Source: Clostridia bacterium
Lineage (GTDB): Bacteria > Bacillota > Clostridia > Oscillospirales > CAG-272
Length of the DNA stretch: 37,366 bases
Direction: 5' to 3'
NCBI GenBank assembly: GCA_017508465.1
Contig: JAFVYW010000074.1
Span: 1 to 37,366, forward strand
The first letter of the stretch is position 1. Every line of letters begins with the position of its first letter. Made by a program: the position numbers and the translations under genes. The notes under the pieces were generated by a model that saw only the letters and a list, made by a program, of their open reading frames with translations, was not told where the DNA came from and searched no databases. Positions 1 through 10,228 of the stretch are shown piece after piece.

Positions 1-2925
1 ACGGCAAAAATCGACCTTAACGAAAAAACCCCTGAAGCAATCGAGTACACCCTCACCGCTACCATCTCCTATGGTGACCTTGAGACCGCTACTGTTACTC
101 GTAAATGCTCCATCCCCGCTTACCTTGTAGTATCCTTCGAGGACTACATGGCAGCAAACCAGGGCGATGTTCTTACTGTTGAAGGTATCGTAGTTGCTAT
201 GAACGGCAAGTCCGTGGGCAACTCCCGTAACCACCTCTTCCTTGCAGACGCATCCGGCAAGGGTGGCTACTACTGCTACCAGCTCGATGATGACCCTGTT
301 GCTGCAGGCGTTAAGGTTGGTATGACCGTTTCCGTTACTGCTACCGTTGAGCCTTACTCGGGCATGCAGGAACTCAAGGGCGGTACATTCCAGATCGTTT
401 CTGAAGAAATCACTCCCGCTGCTGTAAAGGACATCACCGCTGATTTCGCAGCTGGCAATTCCCTTAAGAACTATGTTGGTCTTGCTGTTACCATCAAGGG
501 CGTTGAAATCGGCGCTCAGGACCTCGGTAACTCTCACGACTACCTCAAGTTCAAGCTCAATGGCAAAGAAGCATATGTTCGTTCCTACCTCACCGACTTC
601 CCCACCTCTCTCCAGATCGTTGTTGACGAAAAGGGTACCGCAGTATCTTCTCCTGACAAGACTGCTATCGAAGAAACTCACGCTGCAAAGTTTGGCTGGA
701 CCGCTAATGCAACCGGTATTCTTGTTCTTTACAGTGGCAATCCTTACCTCATTCCTATGAGCACCGATTGCTTCGAGTATCTTGAACTCGTTGAAAAGAC
801 TCCTGCTGAAAAGATTGCAGACGAAATTGAAGCAGTTAATCTTCCTGATGCAATCACCGCGGATACCGTTCTTGAGCTTCCTCTTACCGCTACTTACCAC
901 GATGTAGTTAAACTTGCTTGGGCAGTTGACAACACCGCATTCGTAATTGGCGAAGACGGCAAAGTTGAAATCAAGCTTGGCTCTGACGCAGTTACCCTTA
1001 AGTTCATTCTTACCCTCACTGTTGGTGAAGGCGATGCAGCTGTTACCGAAACCAAGGAATACACCGTTCAGGTTGCTGCAAACCTTGTTATGTCCGTAAC
1101 TCGTCCTTACATTCCTTTCCTCAATCAGGTCGAAACCGGTAAAGTTCTCTACCTTGATGGTGGTGTAAATGGCAGATACCTCACCACTACCGAAGATGCT
1201 TCCAAGGCTGTTGAAGTATTCGCTGAAAAGGCTACTGGCGGTTACAAGTTCTACATCCTCGTTGATGGTGTCAAGAACTACATCACCGTTTACAAGAACG
1301 CAGACAAAAAAGACTCCGTTAACTACGATCCTAACGGCACTTCCGTATTCTCTTACAACCCTGTTGTAAATGCATTTGTTACCGATCTTGAAGGCACTCC
1401 CTACTACCTCGGTACATACAGCACTTTTGCCACCATCAGCGCTTCGAAGCTCTCTTTCATCAACGCTGAAAACACTGGCAAATCTCAATTCCCCCTTGAA
1501 CTTCTCGCTGCAAAACCTGAAGGCACCTACACCGGTAGTGTTACTCAGGCAAAGCTTGAAAACAAGGTTCTCTATCTTGACGGCGGTGTTAGTGACAGAT
1601 ACCTCACCACCACCGAAGATGCTTCCAAGGCGGTTACTCTCTATGCAGAGAAAGTTGCTGGTGGCTTCAAGTTCTACATTCTTGTTAATGACGTTAAGAA
1701 CTATGTCACCATTTACAAGAATGCAGATAATAAAGACTCCGTAAAATACGATCCTAACGGCACTTGCGTATTTGCATACAATGCAATCGTAAACGCTTGG
1801 GTTACCGACTTTGGCGGTGTTGATTACTACCTTGGTACTTATAAAACCTTCAACACTATCAGCGCTTCCAAGCTCTCTTTCATCAACGCTGATAACACTG
1901 GCGTTGAACAATTCCCCCTTGAGTACAATGCAGTTGTAGTTGAAGTTGCTCCTCCTGTAGCAGACCACGACCACGCAGACGCAAACGGTGACTATGTTTG
2001 TGACACCGAAAATTGCGACGAAGTAATTCTTCCTGCTGCTGACTCCACCCTTACTATTCCTCAGGCAAACGCTATCGGCGAACTCACCACCACCACTACC
2101 AAGTTCTATGTAACAGGTACTATCAAGAACATTTACCAGCTCGTTCATGGTAACATGTACATTGTAGATGCTGACGGCAACGAACTTTGCATTTATGGTT
2201 CCTACAATGCTACTGGCGCAACCAAATATGGTCAGCTTACTACTGGCAAATGGGTTGCAGGTGATGTAGTTACCGTTTATGGTGTTCTTTCTTCCTTTAA
2301 TGGAAAAGCTCAGATGGTTGACGGTTGGGTAACTGTTGATACTCATAACCATGCCTACGCAGATGCTACCTGCACTGCTCCCAAGACTTGTGCTTGTGGC
2401 GCAACCGAAGGCGAAGCTCTCGGTCACAACTATGTAAATGGCGTTTGCACCGTTTGCAACGCTTCAGAGCCTGCCGCTAACGAAGTCACCGTTACCGCTA
2501 AATATACTGGTACCACGACTACCAACATGGAAGCAGATGCAAACAACGCTGCTTCTCTCGGTCTGGATGAAAAGGTATTTACTGTAACTGCTAACAAAGG
2601 CAGCCAGAACAACAATGTCGGCTTGAACAAGGGTGGCGATTTCCGTCTCTATGGTCATGCCGAGGGAAATGGTAACGAACTTACCATCGCTGTTGCTGCT
2701 GGTTACGAAATCAAATCTATCAAGATTACCTTCGTTTCTACTTCTTATGCAGGAACTATGACCGTTACTGTTGACGGTACTGTTGTTGTTACCGCAGACG
2801 GTTCCGCCGCTGTTGTAACCGCTAACATCAACGGTTCCTCCTTCGTTCTTAAGAACGCCAATAAGTCTACAACTCAGATCCGTATCACATCTATTGAAAT
2901 TGTATACGCTCCTGTTGCAGAATAA
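1..2925 (+). CDS. Large secreted repeat protein with OB-fold-like and Ig-like modules (5' end outside window)
   Basis: The reading frame is open from base 1, so the gene begins upstream and the ATG at 148 is internal. Numbering residues from that ATG, I see two OB-fold-like segments (about 5-85 and 95-210), a bacterial Ig-like segment (about 225-310), and two 120-residue repeats starting at residues 332 and 473. A short His/Asp/Cys-rich linker follows, then a third OB-like segment (about 645-730). Next is a Cys cluster with C742, C748, C750, C767 and C770, of the CACG...GHNY...CTVC kind common in Clostridia surface proteins, and a C-terminal beta-rich domain. No sortase signal or membrane anchor is present at the C-terminus. 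Codon use (GTT, GCT, CTT, AAG, AAC) differs from the C-ending preference of neighbours and suggests high expression. The substrate is unknown; a cell-surface binding role is inference. Confidence 0.75.
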   Translation, partial: TAKIDLNEKTPEAIEYTLTATISYGDLETATVTRKCSIPAYLVVSFEDYMAANQGDVLTVEGIVVAMNGKSVGNSRNHLFLADASGKGGYYCYQLDDDPVAAGVKVGMTVSVTATVEPYSGMQELKGGTFQIVSEEITPAAVKDITADFAAGNSLKNYVGLAVTIKGVEIGAQDLGNSHDYLKFKLNGKEAYVRSYLTDFPTSLQIVVDEKGTAVSSPDKTAIEETHAAKFGWTANATGILVLYSGNPYLIPMSTDCFEYLELVEKTPAEKIADEIEAVNLPDAITADTVLELPLTATYHDVVKLAWAVDNTAFVIGEDGKVEIKLGSDAVTLKFILTLTVGEGDAAVTETKEYTVQVAANLVMSVTRPYIPFLNQVETGKVLYLDGGVNGRYLTTTEDASKAVEVFAEKATGGYKFYILVDGVKNYITVYKNADKKDSVNYDPNGTSVFSYNPVVNAFVTDLEGTPYYLGTYSTFATISASKLSFINAENTGKSQFPLELLAAKPEGTYTGSVTQAKLENKVLYLDGGVSDRYLTTTEDASKAVTLYAEKVAGGFKFYILVNDVKNYVTIYKNADNKDSVKYDPNGTCVFAYNAIVNAWVTDFGGVDYYLGTYKTFNTISASKLSFINADNTGVEQFPLEYNAVVVEVAPPVADHDHADANGDYVCDTENCDEVILPAADSTLTIPQANAIGELTTTTTKFYVTGTIKNIYQLVHGNMYIVDADGNELCIYGSYNATGATKYGQLTTGKWVAGDVVTVYGVLSSFNGKAQMVDGWVTVDTHNHAYADATCTAPKTCACGATEGEALGHNYVNGVCTVCNASEPAANEVTVTAKYTGTTTTNMEADANNAASLGLDEKVFTVTANKGSQNNNVGLNKGGDFRLYGHAEGNGNELTIAVAAGYEIKSIKITFVSTSYAGTMTVTVDGTVVVTADGSAAVVTANINGSSFVLKNANKSTTQIRITSIEIVYAPVAE
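1141..1923 (+). repeat. Two in-frame 360-bp tandem coding repeats
   Basis: The units are 1141-1500 and 1564-1923, separated by 63 bases. Both encode a 120-residue module that begins KVLYLDGGV and ends FPLE. The protein copies share long identical stretches (for example RYLTTTEDASKAV and SASKLSFINA) while codons differ at many synonymous positions, so the duplication is not brand new. The module is unknown to me; it is presumably a beta-rich surface domain. Confidence 0.85.
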
Positions 2926-2960
2926 TTTTTCATCCTGATTTTATAATCATCTTGAATAAA

Positions 2961-2996
2961 GAGAACGGACAACCTCGGTTGTCCGTTCTTTCTTTT
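2961..2996 (+). terminator. Rho-independent terminator after the surface-protein gene
   Basis: A perfect 13-bp stem (2962-2974 with 2977-2989) rich in G/C is followed by a T-rich tract, 36 bases after the stop codon. Confidence 0.9.
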
Positions 2997-3045
2997 TGGT
3001 ATTTGTAAATATTTTTGTGTTGTCATCATTTGTGTGTATGCGCCC

Positions 3046-3074
3046 TTGACAAAAGAGAACTTTTATAGTAAAAT
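3046..3074 (+). promoter_or_regulatory. Sigma-A promoter for the barnase-like lipoprotein gene
   Basis: TTGACA at 3046-3051 and TAAAAT at 3069-3074 with a 17-base spacer. The ATG lies about 33 bases downstream of the -10, with an AAAGGA ribosome site before it. Confidence 0.85.
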
Positions 3075-3106
3075 GAAAGAAAAAATACAGATTAAAGGAC
3101 AAAAGC

Positions 3107-4648
3107 ATGAAAAAACTACTTCTGCTTTTTCTCGTTCTGATGCTCTCTTGCCTGCTCTCCCTGACGGCTTGCACGCTCTACTTCCCCGAAGTGCCAACAC
3201 CAGAAGATAGTGAGACATCGGGCGAAAACGAGAAAGGCGAGAATGAGAAAACGCCTGAAAATGACAGTAATCATGATAACAGCTCCGAAGAGGACAACAA
3301 GGACAATAACGAAACGCCTCCCGAAGAAGAGGACGAACCCATCACCTCGTCCGATCCGTATATCAATGTCAATAAGGACGAGTTTTACGCAAATTACACC
3401 CCTGCAAAAGACTATATGGACGCGTACTATCGCTCGGAGCATGGTTTGATGTCTGGTGATATTGTCACGCCTGACCAGGCGCCGAATGTAGCAAGCTATC
3501 GCCCGATGCGGGACGGAAAATACATACGCAACACGGCGGTAAAATACGAGGATGACGGTAACACCTTTATCCTGACCGATGCCTATGGCAACAAGGTCAA
3601 GGAGATTTACAAGGACGGCGCCTACATCACCCTCGACGAGGTCGCGGCGTATGTATACGCCTTTGGCGACATTCCCCGAAATTACACCTCGAGCAAAAAA
3701 ACGAGCGCTCTGTCGGGTAGCATCTGGGGCGAATACCTGCGTCTGAACAATACGCAATTTTCGGGAAGCACAACAAAATACCCCTATGAGCCCGAGCTTC
3801 CCCGCATCTCGGGATGTGGCGGCGACCTGATCTATTACGAAATAGATATCGGAACAACGGGTACCGACTGCGATCCTGGTTACCGACCGACCATTTATAA
3901 CAGCGGCACACGCATCACGCGTGGCGCGGCGCGTCTGGTTTACGCGCGTTCCGCCGATGACATTACCGAGCGCTATGTTTTCTACACCTACAACCACTAC
4001 AACGACTTTCAGGAATACCTCGGCTACGCAGGTGGTTTCGGCACGATGTTTGGTAACATTACAGGTGGTGGCACACTCTCGAGCAAAACCGACTGCAATC
4101 CCACCCCCTATATCCCGACCGCTATGGGAACGCTCCCGAAAGACACAACATATCAATTCAGCACTACGCCACCTTTTTGTGTTCTGGGTGCCAAAGAGGA
4201 TGCCCCTTTTGTCACTTTTGAGGATTTTTTGAATAGAGAAAAACACAAAATCCCCTCAAAATACAAGCTCGATCCCGAAGCAGTAGCACAATATAAAGAA
4301 CAAAAACTGCGCGAAAAAACGCAGGAGGACTACGAAGAATATCTTCTTATCTTAAAGCGTGAAGAATTCCGCAAGGTGTTCATATCAAAATACAAGCTCA
4401 AAATTGATACAGAAAAGACCGAGGAACAACTGCAAAAAGAGTACCTCCTGAATTTACAGAATGCCATTCTCACTAAGCGCCGTCAGATGATTGACCAAAA
4501 AATATCGAACCTCGTCGGTGGGAACGCGGGCGAGCGCATCGCGACAATGAACTTCAACGAACTGGCAAATCTCCTCGACCTTCTCACACAGCGCATAACT
4601 CTTACAAAATTCCCCGCGCGCGCCCCTTTGCGCTCTCCCTTTGATTGA
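3107..4648 (+). CDS. Lipoprotein with barnase-like guanyl-RNase domain
   Basis: Residues 1-22 form a lipoprotein signal peptide ending in the lipobox LTAC, so the mature protein should be lipid-anchored outside the cell. An acidic, Asn/Glu/Pro-rich linker (about 30-85) follows. Residues about 175-310 resemble the barnase family (secreted endoribonucleases that cleave after guanine). E245 in YYEIDIG matches the general base, R272 and R276 have the Arg-x3-Arg spacing of barnase R83/R87 followed by LVY, and H297 lies in a YNHYNDF segment like barnase DHYxTF. Cys237 and Cys255 could form a disulfide. A charged, probably coiled-coil tail (about 370-490) follows. The final residues are encoded right at the edge of a repeat island. 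Start: ATG at 3107 with AAAGGA 7-8 bases upstream. The fold assignment rests on motif pattern only; activity is unproven and no barstar-like gene is adjacent. Confidence 0.6.
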   Translation: MKKLLLLFLVLMLSCLLSLTACTLYFPEVPTPEDSETSGENEKGENEKTPENDSNHDNSSEEDNKDNNETPPEEEDEPITSSDPYINVNKDEFYANYTPAKDYMDAYYRSEHGLMSGDIVTPDQAPNVASYRPMRDGKYIRNTAVKYEDDGNTFILTDAYGNKVKEIYKDGAYITLDEVAAYVYAFGDIPRNYTSSKKTSALSGSIWGEYLRLNNTQFSGSTTKYPYEPELPRISGCGGDLIYYEIDIGTTGTDCDPGYRPTIYNSGTRITRGAARLVYARSADDITERYVFYTYNHYNDFQEYLGYAGGFGTMFGNITGGGTLSSKTDCNPTPYIPTAMGTLPKDTTYQFSTTPPFCVLGAKEDAPFVTFEDFLNREKHKIPSKYKLDPEAVAQYKEQKLREKTQEDYEEYLLILKREEFRKVFISKYKLKIDTEKTEEQLQKEYLLNLQNAILTKRRQMIDQKISNLVGGNAGERIATMNFNELANLLDLLTQRITLTKFPARAPLRSPFD

Positions 4649-4682
4649 TAGGCGCAATCCCATCTATTTGCGAAATGAAATC

Positions 4683-4958
4683 CACCGAAGGTGAATGAAA
4701 TCCTGCTTCGCAGGGTTATAGTGTGTAGGGCGGGGGCTTCCCTTTCAGCCCTGGTCGCAAGCATAGCTTGCTTCCCGCTTTGGCTAAAAATATGCCACTG
4801 GCATATTTTCTTAACGCGTCGCGCCCGCCGTTTTGCGCCCGACACCGAAGGTGTCATCCTCGAGCGTAGCGAAGGATCTGGGCGCTATCATCACCTTGGT
4901 GGCGAGTGAGATTCTTCGCTTCGCTCAGAATGACGGCGGGAGCAAGCCCCCGCCCTAC
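4683..4958. repeat. Nested palindrome island (REP/MITE-like), non-coding
   Basis: This occupies most of the 470-base gap between the lipoprotein and dnaJ. A 15-bp perfect inverted repeat (4725-4739 with 4944-4958) flanks smaller palindromes: CACC-GAA-GGTG (4683-4693), CCTGC-TTC-GCAGG (4702-4714), GCAAGC-ATA-GCTTGC (4757-4771), an 11-bp-arm palindrome (4787-4809), GACACC-GAA-GGTGTC (4841-4855), CACCTTGGTG (4892-4901) and ATCCT/ATTCT-type arms around GCGAAG runs (4856-4931). ORFs crossing it are short and featureless. It resembles dispersed intergenic palindromic repeats seen in gut Firmicutes; I see no clear target-site duplication. Confidence 0.7.
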
Positions 4959-5038
4959 ATCTACACCTCTTCACTCTTCCCTTTTCACTCCCCTTACTCC
5001 CGCCATCCCTTTGTGTTCACTATATAAAAGTTTTTGGT

Positions 5039-5062
5039 GTTACCTTTTTCCAAAAAGGTAAC
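5039..5062. repeat. 11-bp inverted repeat without U-tract
   Basis: GTTACCTTTTT at 5039-5049 pairs with AAAAAGGTAAC at 5052-5062. Neither side has a proper T-run, so it is not a clear terminator. It may be a further part of the repeat island. Confidence 0.5.
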
Positions 5063-5079
5063 AAAAATCTCCCCCACGA

Positions 5080-5115
5080 AAAAAGGACAAATCGTTTCAC
5101 CGATTTGTCCTTTTT
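5080..5115 (-). terminator. Terminator of the hrcA-grpE-dnaK-dnaJ operon
   Basis: A perfect 15-bp stem (5080-5094 with 5101-5115) with a 6-base loop starts 4 bases past the dnaJ stop. On the minus strand it ends in a T-run. Confidence 0.9.
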
Positions 5116-5118
5116 CTT

Positions 5119-6306
5119 TTATAAACCAAAAAGCTTCTTGAAGAAACCGTCGCGCTTCTGGTTGCCGTCACCAAGGGATTGGGCGAAAGCACGAAGAAGT
5201 TCCTTTTGCTTGCCATTTAAATTCTGGGGTGTTTCCACAACGACCGTAACATACAAATCGCCACGGCGCTTGGGGTTGTTCAGCTCGGGCACGCCCTCAC
5301 CGCGCATGGTAAAGCGCTTGCCTGTCTGTGTGCCTTCGGGGATTTCCAACTTACGCTTTTCACCACCGAGCACAGGAATTTCAATGTCTGCGCCAAGAGC
5401 GGCATCCGCAAAGGAAATGGGAATTTCACAGAACAGATTGACGCCGTCACGCTCGAACAGCTCATGATTCTTTACGCGCACCTCGATGATAAGGTCACCG
5501 TTTGCTCCGCCGTTTTTACCGGAAGAGCCCTGTCCACGCAGAACAATTGTCTGTCCATGATTGATACCGGCAGGAATATCGACATCGAACTTTTTCGCCG
5601 TACGGATATGCCCTTTACCGTTACAAGCAGAGCAGGGGTTGCGTACAATCTTACCGCTACCACGGCAGTCGGAGCATTGACGCTCGGTCTGCATATAGCC
5701 GAACAGACTCTGCTGTTGTACAATCACGCGACCAGAACCACGACAGGTGGAACAGGTCTCGGGCTTTGTACCCTTTTCCGCGCCTGTGCCACGGCATGCC
5801 TCACAGCTTTCCATTCGATGGAATTCGACCTCATGCTTGCAACCGAAAACCGCTTCTTCAAATTCGATGGTAATTCTCGTCTTGACATCATCGCCGTCAA
5901 CAGGGCGGGGCGAAGAATTGCGGAAACCATTGAAGCCTCTGCCACTGCCACCTCTGCCGTTGTTCTGACGGTTGCTTCCACCGCCAAATCCACCGCCAAA
6001 GAAGGAAGAGAATATATCGCCAAAATCAAAGTCGCCGGAGAAGCCATTGAAGCCGCCCTGTCCACCGCCCTGTGTCGGATCAAACGCCGCGTGACCAAAG
6101 CGGTCATACTGCTGACGCTTTTCCGGGTCAGAAAGGACGCTGTATGCTTCGTTGAGTTCCTTGAACTTCGCTTCCGCCTCGGCGTCTCCGGGGTGCAGGT
6201 CGGGGTGATACTTCTTTGCAAGACCTTTATATGCTTTTTTGATTTCTTCCTCGCTCGCCCCTTTTGAGACACCGAGGACTTCGTAGTAATCTCTCTTTTC
6301 TGCCAT
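5119..6306 (-). CDS. dnaJ: Co-chaperone DnaJ (type I Hsp40)
   Basis: Delivers unfolded proteins to DnaK and stimulates its ATPase. At 395 residues it has all parts of a type I DnaJ in order. The J domain has HPD at 34-36, and a Gly/Phe-rich region spans about 78-130. Four CxxCxGxG zinc motifs start at C168, C185, C211 and C225. The C-terminal substrate-binding beta domains end in a basic FFKKLFGL tail. The ATG at 6306 has AGGAG upstream. It is the last gene of the class I heat-shock operon, 80 bases after dnaK, with a terminator directly after it. Expression should follow HrcA/CIRCE control at the operon head. Confidence 0.98.
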   Translation of the reverse strand: MAEKRDYYEVLGVSKGASEEEIKKAYKGLAKKYHPDLHPGDAEAEAKFKELNEAYSVLSDPEKRQQYDRFGHAAFDPTQGGGQGGFNGFSGDFDFGDIFSSFFGGGFGGGSNRQNNGRGGSGRGFNGFRNSSPRPVDGDDVKTRITIEFEEAVFGCKHEVEFHRMESCEACRGTGAEKGTKPETCSTCRGSGRVIVQQQSLFGYMQTERQCSDCRGSGKIVRNPCSACNGKGHIRTAKKFDVDIPAGINHGQTIVLRGQGSSGKNGGANGDLIIEVRVKNHELFERDGVNLFCEIPISFADAALGADIEIPVLGGEKRKLEIPEGTQTGKRFTMRGEGVPELNNPKRRGDLYVTVVVETPQNLNGKQKELLRAFAQSLGDGNQKRDGFFKKLFGL

Positions 6307-6331
6307 AGAGTTTCACTCCTGTCTATGTAGA

Positions 6332-6374
6332 AAAGTGGCAATAATGTCTACTTTTCTTTGCATATTGCCACTTT
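6332..6374 (-). other. 12-bp stem-loop between dnaK and dnaJ
   Basis: AAAGTGGCAATA (6332-6343) pairs perfectly with TATTGCCACTTT (6363-6374) across a 19-base loop. On the minus strand it lies between the dnaK stop and the dnaJ ribosome site. It lacks a long T-run, so it is more likely a processing or stability element than a full terminator (inference). Confidence 0.55.
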
Positions 6375-6386
6375 CTTTGCTAAAAT

Positions 6387-8249
<1,863 letters not shown>

Positions 8250-8279
8250 TTATTTTGTTAATATTTGTTTACAATTATG

Positions 8280-8810
8280 TTAGTTTGCGGTTTTTACCAT
8301 CGCAAAGCGGATGATTTTATCACCCTTGCGATATCCGCGCTGGAACACTTCCACAATAACGCCATCCCCGAGGGTTTCGTCCTCGATATGCATGACGGCA
8401 TTGTGAATGTTCGGGTCAAAGCTCTCTCCCACAGCGCCGTATATTTCCACGCCAAGTGCCGCAAGGGCGCTCGTCACAGACTTCGCTGTCATCAGAAGCC
8501 CTTCTTTTACCTTTTCTCCATCCTCGTAGAGAGCCGCGCGCTCGAGGTTATCGAGAATGGGGAGAAGTCCACCCACAGCATCCGAGAGCGCATCGTTATA
8601 AATGTGCGTTTTCTCGTCGCGGGTACGACGGCGGAAGTTATCATATTCCGCAGCCATTCTTAAATACTTGTCATTTTGTTCTTTGATTTGTGCCTCAAGA
8701 GTAGCAATCCTTTCAAGAAGCACCTCTTCCGCGCTCTTTTCAGGAGCGGGAACTTCCACCTCTTCGGTGGTACCTTCTGTCTTTACGGTTTCTTCCACAG
8801 CATACCTCAC
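8280..8810 (-). CDS. grpE: Nucleotide exchange factor GrpE
   Basis: Releases ADP from DnaK. The 176-residue protein has an acidic N-terminus, a long dimerising helix (about 27-70, including YLRMAAEYDNFRRR) and the C-terminal beta domain with GESFDPNIHNAV and VFQRGYRKGDKIIRFAMV. The frame opens with GTG at 8810, sharing its first base with the hrcA stop (TAGTG). A second in-frame GTG at 8798 (MEETVK...) has GAGG six bases upstream and is an equally plausible start. The overlap with hrcA implies translational coupling. Confidence 0.95.
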   Translation of the reverse strand: MRYAVEETVKTEGTTEEVEVPAPEKSAEEVLLERIATLEAQIKEQNDKYLRMAAEYDNFRRRTRDEKTHIYNDALSDAVGGLLPILDNLERAALYEDGEKVKEGLLMTAKSVTSALAALGVEIYGAVGESFDPNIHNAVMHIEDETLGDGVIVEVFQRGYRKGDKIIRFAMVKTAN

Positions 8811-9883
8811 TATTCTTCCGTTTCTGTGCCGAGCAGTCTTTCTTCAGGGGGATTGAACATACTGTCAATGCCAAAGCACAGGGAGTTTATCATTCCAATG
8901 ACTTTTGAATAATTCATACGGCGAGGACCGATAACGCCCACCGAGAATTTTTTTCCACCGACGGTAACCTCTTTGAAAATCATCGTCGTGTTCGACATCG
9001 CGCTATCCTCTTTTTCGTCACCGATGTAGATGCGGATATCGCCTTCTGTCTGTCTTGAATGGCTTTCAATCACATCGATAAGCCTTTCCTTCTCCTCGAA
9101 CATGCCGAGCAGGTCACGGAGCGTGCCGACATCGGAGTATTCGGGATATTGCAGAAGCTTATTGACACCGTCAATGCGGATTTCCGCCTGGTCAAGCTCA
9201 TTCATCGTTTCGTAAATGACCTTGATAACCGGGTGTACCATCGCGCCTGCGGCTCCCATCAGGGTTTCCATACGGACGATAACAGGCATCGACATCTGGT
9301 CGCTCGTCAGGTTGACAAGGAAAAGGTTCGCGCCTTCGGTAAAGCGTGCGAGGTCCTCTTCGGTGATGGAGAAGGCGAGACGGATGTGCTTTGTCTTAAC
9401 CACTTCCCCGGGGAACATCATAATCAGAAGGAAGTCCTTCGCGGAGCGGAACACCGTGTCAAAGTGCGTAACACGGACATTTCCCTTTCCTGTCTGGAAG
9501 GCGATACCCGTATAGTCGGTAAACGCCGCCGCGAGTCTGGATACCTCTGCTAAAATCTCGTCCATCTCGGTGAGCTTGTAACGAAGCTTTTCATTGATCT
9601 CGTCAATCTCCTGACGCGTCGCGCTGTACTGATGCACCAGGGAGTCGACATAATAGCGGTAGGCAAGTTCCGAGGGGAGTCTGCCCGCCGAGGTGTGAGG
9701 CTGAATGAGGTAGCCCATCTCCTCAAGCTCCGCCATCTCGTTACGGATGGTCGCGGCGCTGCATCGGATGGCACCTGCCTGTACCAGATATTTCGAGCCG
9801 ACAGGCTCACCATGATTGATATGCGCATCCACAATGGCGGAAAGTATCGCTTTTTTTCGTTCTGTAAGTCTTGCGTCGTCCAA
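8810..9883 (-). CDS. hrcA: Heat-inducible transcription repressor HrcA
   Basis: Repressor that binds CIRCE and is kept active by GroEL in well-studied Firmicutes. The 357 residues contain an N-terminal winged helix (about 1-75, with RCSAATIRNEMAELEEMGYL) followed by the family signature HTSAGRLPSELAYRYYVD, then a GAF-like middle and a C-terminal part with IGPRRMNYSKVIGMI. The start is TTG at 9883, supported by AAAGGTG 7 bases upstream; no better in-frame ATG exists. It is the first gene of the operon and is autoregulated through the CIRCE at 9908-9934. Confidence 0.97.
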   Translation of the reverse strand: MDDARLTERKKAILSAIVDAHINHGEPVGSKYLVQAGAIRCSAATIRNEMAELEEMGYLIQPHTSAGRLPSELAYRYYVDSLVHQYSATRQEIDEINEKLRYKLTEMDEILAEVSRLAAAFTDYTGIAFQTGKGNVRVTHFDTVFRSAKDFLLIMMFPGEVVKTKHIRLAFSITEEDLARFTEGANLFLVNLTSDQMSMPVIVRMETLMGAAGAMVHPVIKVIYETMNELDQAEIRIDGVNKLLQYPEYSDVGTLRDLLGMFEEKERLIDVIESHSRQTEGDIRIYIGDEKEDSAMSNTTMIFKEVTVGGKKFSVGVIGPRRMNYSKVIGMINSLCFGIDSMFNPPEERLLGTETEE

Positions 9884-9907
9884 AATATCACACCTTTCTT
9901 TTGAATT

Positions 9908-9934
9908 TTAGCACTTGAAGTGGTCGAGTGCTAA
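9908..9934 (-). promoter_or_regulatory. CIRCE operator (HrcA binding site)
   Basis: TTAGCACTT, a 9-base spacer, then GAGTGCTAA: one mismatch from the consensus inverted repeat TTAGCACTC-N9-GAGTGCTAA. It lies just downstream of the hrcA promoter, about +7 to +33. Confidence 0.96.
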
Positions 9935-9947
9935 TCGGTACGCTATT

Positions 9948-9976
9948 AATATACCCCATTTTTCCCGTTTCGTCAA
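9948..9976 (-). promoter_or_regulatory. Sigma-A promoter of the hrcA operon
   Basis: On the minus strand, TTGACG (9976-9971) and TATATT (9953-9948) are separated by 17 bases. The predicted start site, near 9941, is immediately before the CIRCE. Confidence 0.8.
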
Positions 9977-10015
9977 TAGTTTTTGCAAAAAAAGTTATGA
10001 ATTTTTTGTGAATAT

Positions 10016-10042
10016 TTCGCATTTTAGCGTTTTGAGTGCTAA
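10016..10042. promoter_or_regulatory. Degenerate second CIRCE-like site
   Basis: A perfect GAGTGCTAA half-site (10034-10042) stands 9 bases from TTCGCATTT, which matches the left CIRCE arm at 6 of 9 positions. It is upstream of the hrcA -35 and about 125 bases before the lgt -35, so it could serve either direction. Confidence 0.5.
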
Positions 10043-10166
10043 ATGCATCGATTTGTAACGCATCTTTTTTCTCGCTTTGGCTTCCTTTTTCTACCTATTT
10101 ATATATAACTCACCCCAGATGAACAACAATTTTACCATTTCGACACAAAAGGAATACACTTTCCTC

Positions 10167-10195
10167 TTGACCTTGGGCAAAAAATATGATATAAT
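10167..10195 (+). promoter_or_regulatory. Sigma-A promoter of the lgt-family gene
   Basis: TTGACC (10167-10172), 17-base spacer, TATAAT (10190-10195). Confidence 0.85.
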
Positions 10196-10228
10196 AACCA
10201 TACAAAATCTTAAAATAGGAGTGTGTCT

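Noticed and set aside
1141..1923. Direct repeats as a possible CRISPR or mobile element
   Set aside because: They are two long in-frame copies inside one coding sequence with synonymous differences, so they are a protein domain repeat.
3116..4246. 376-codon minus-strand frame opposite the barnase-like lipoprotein
   Set aside because: The plus frame has a consensus promoter, signal peptide and catalytic motif pattern; the minus frame has none.
4691..5027. Short plus-strand frames across the palindrome island
   Set aside because: Their products are translations of inverted repeats with no domain or ribosome site.
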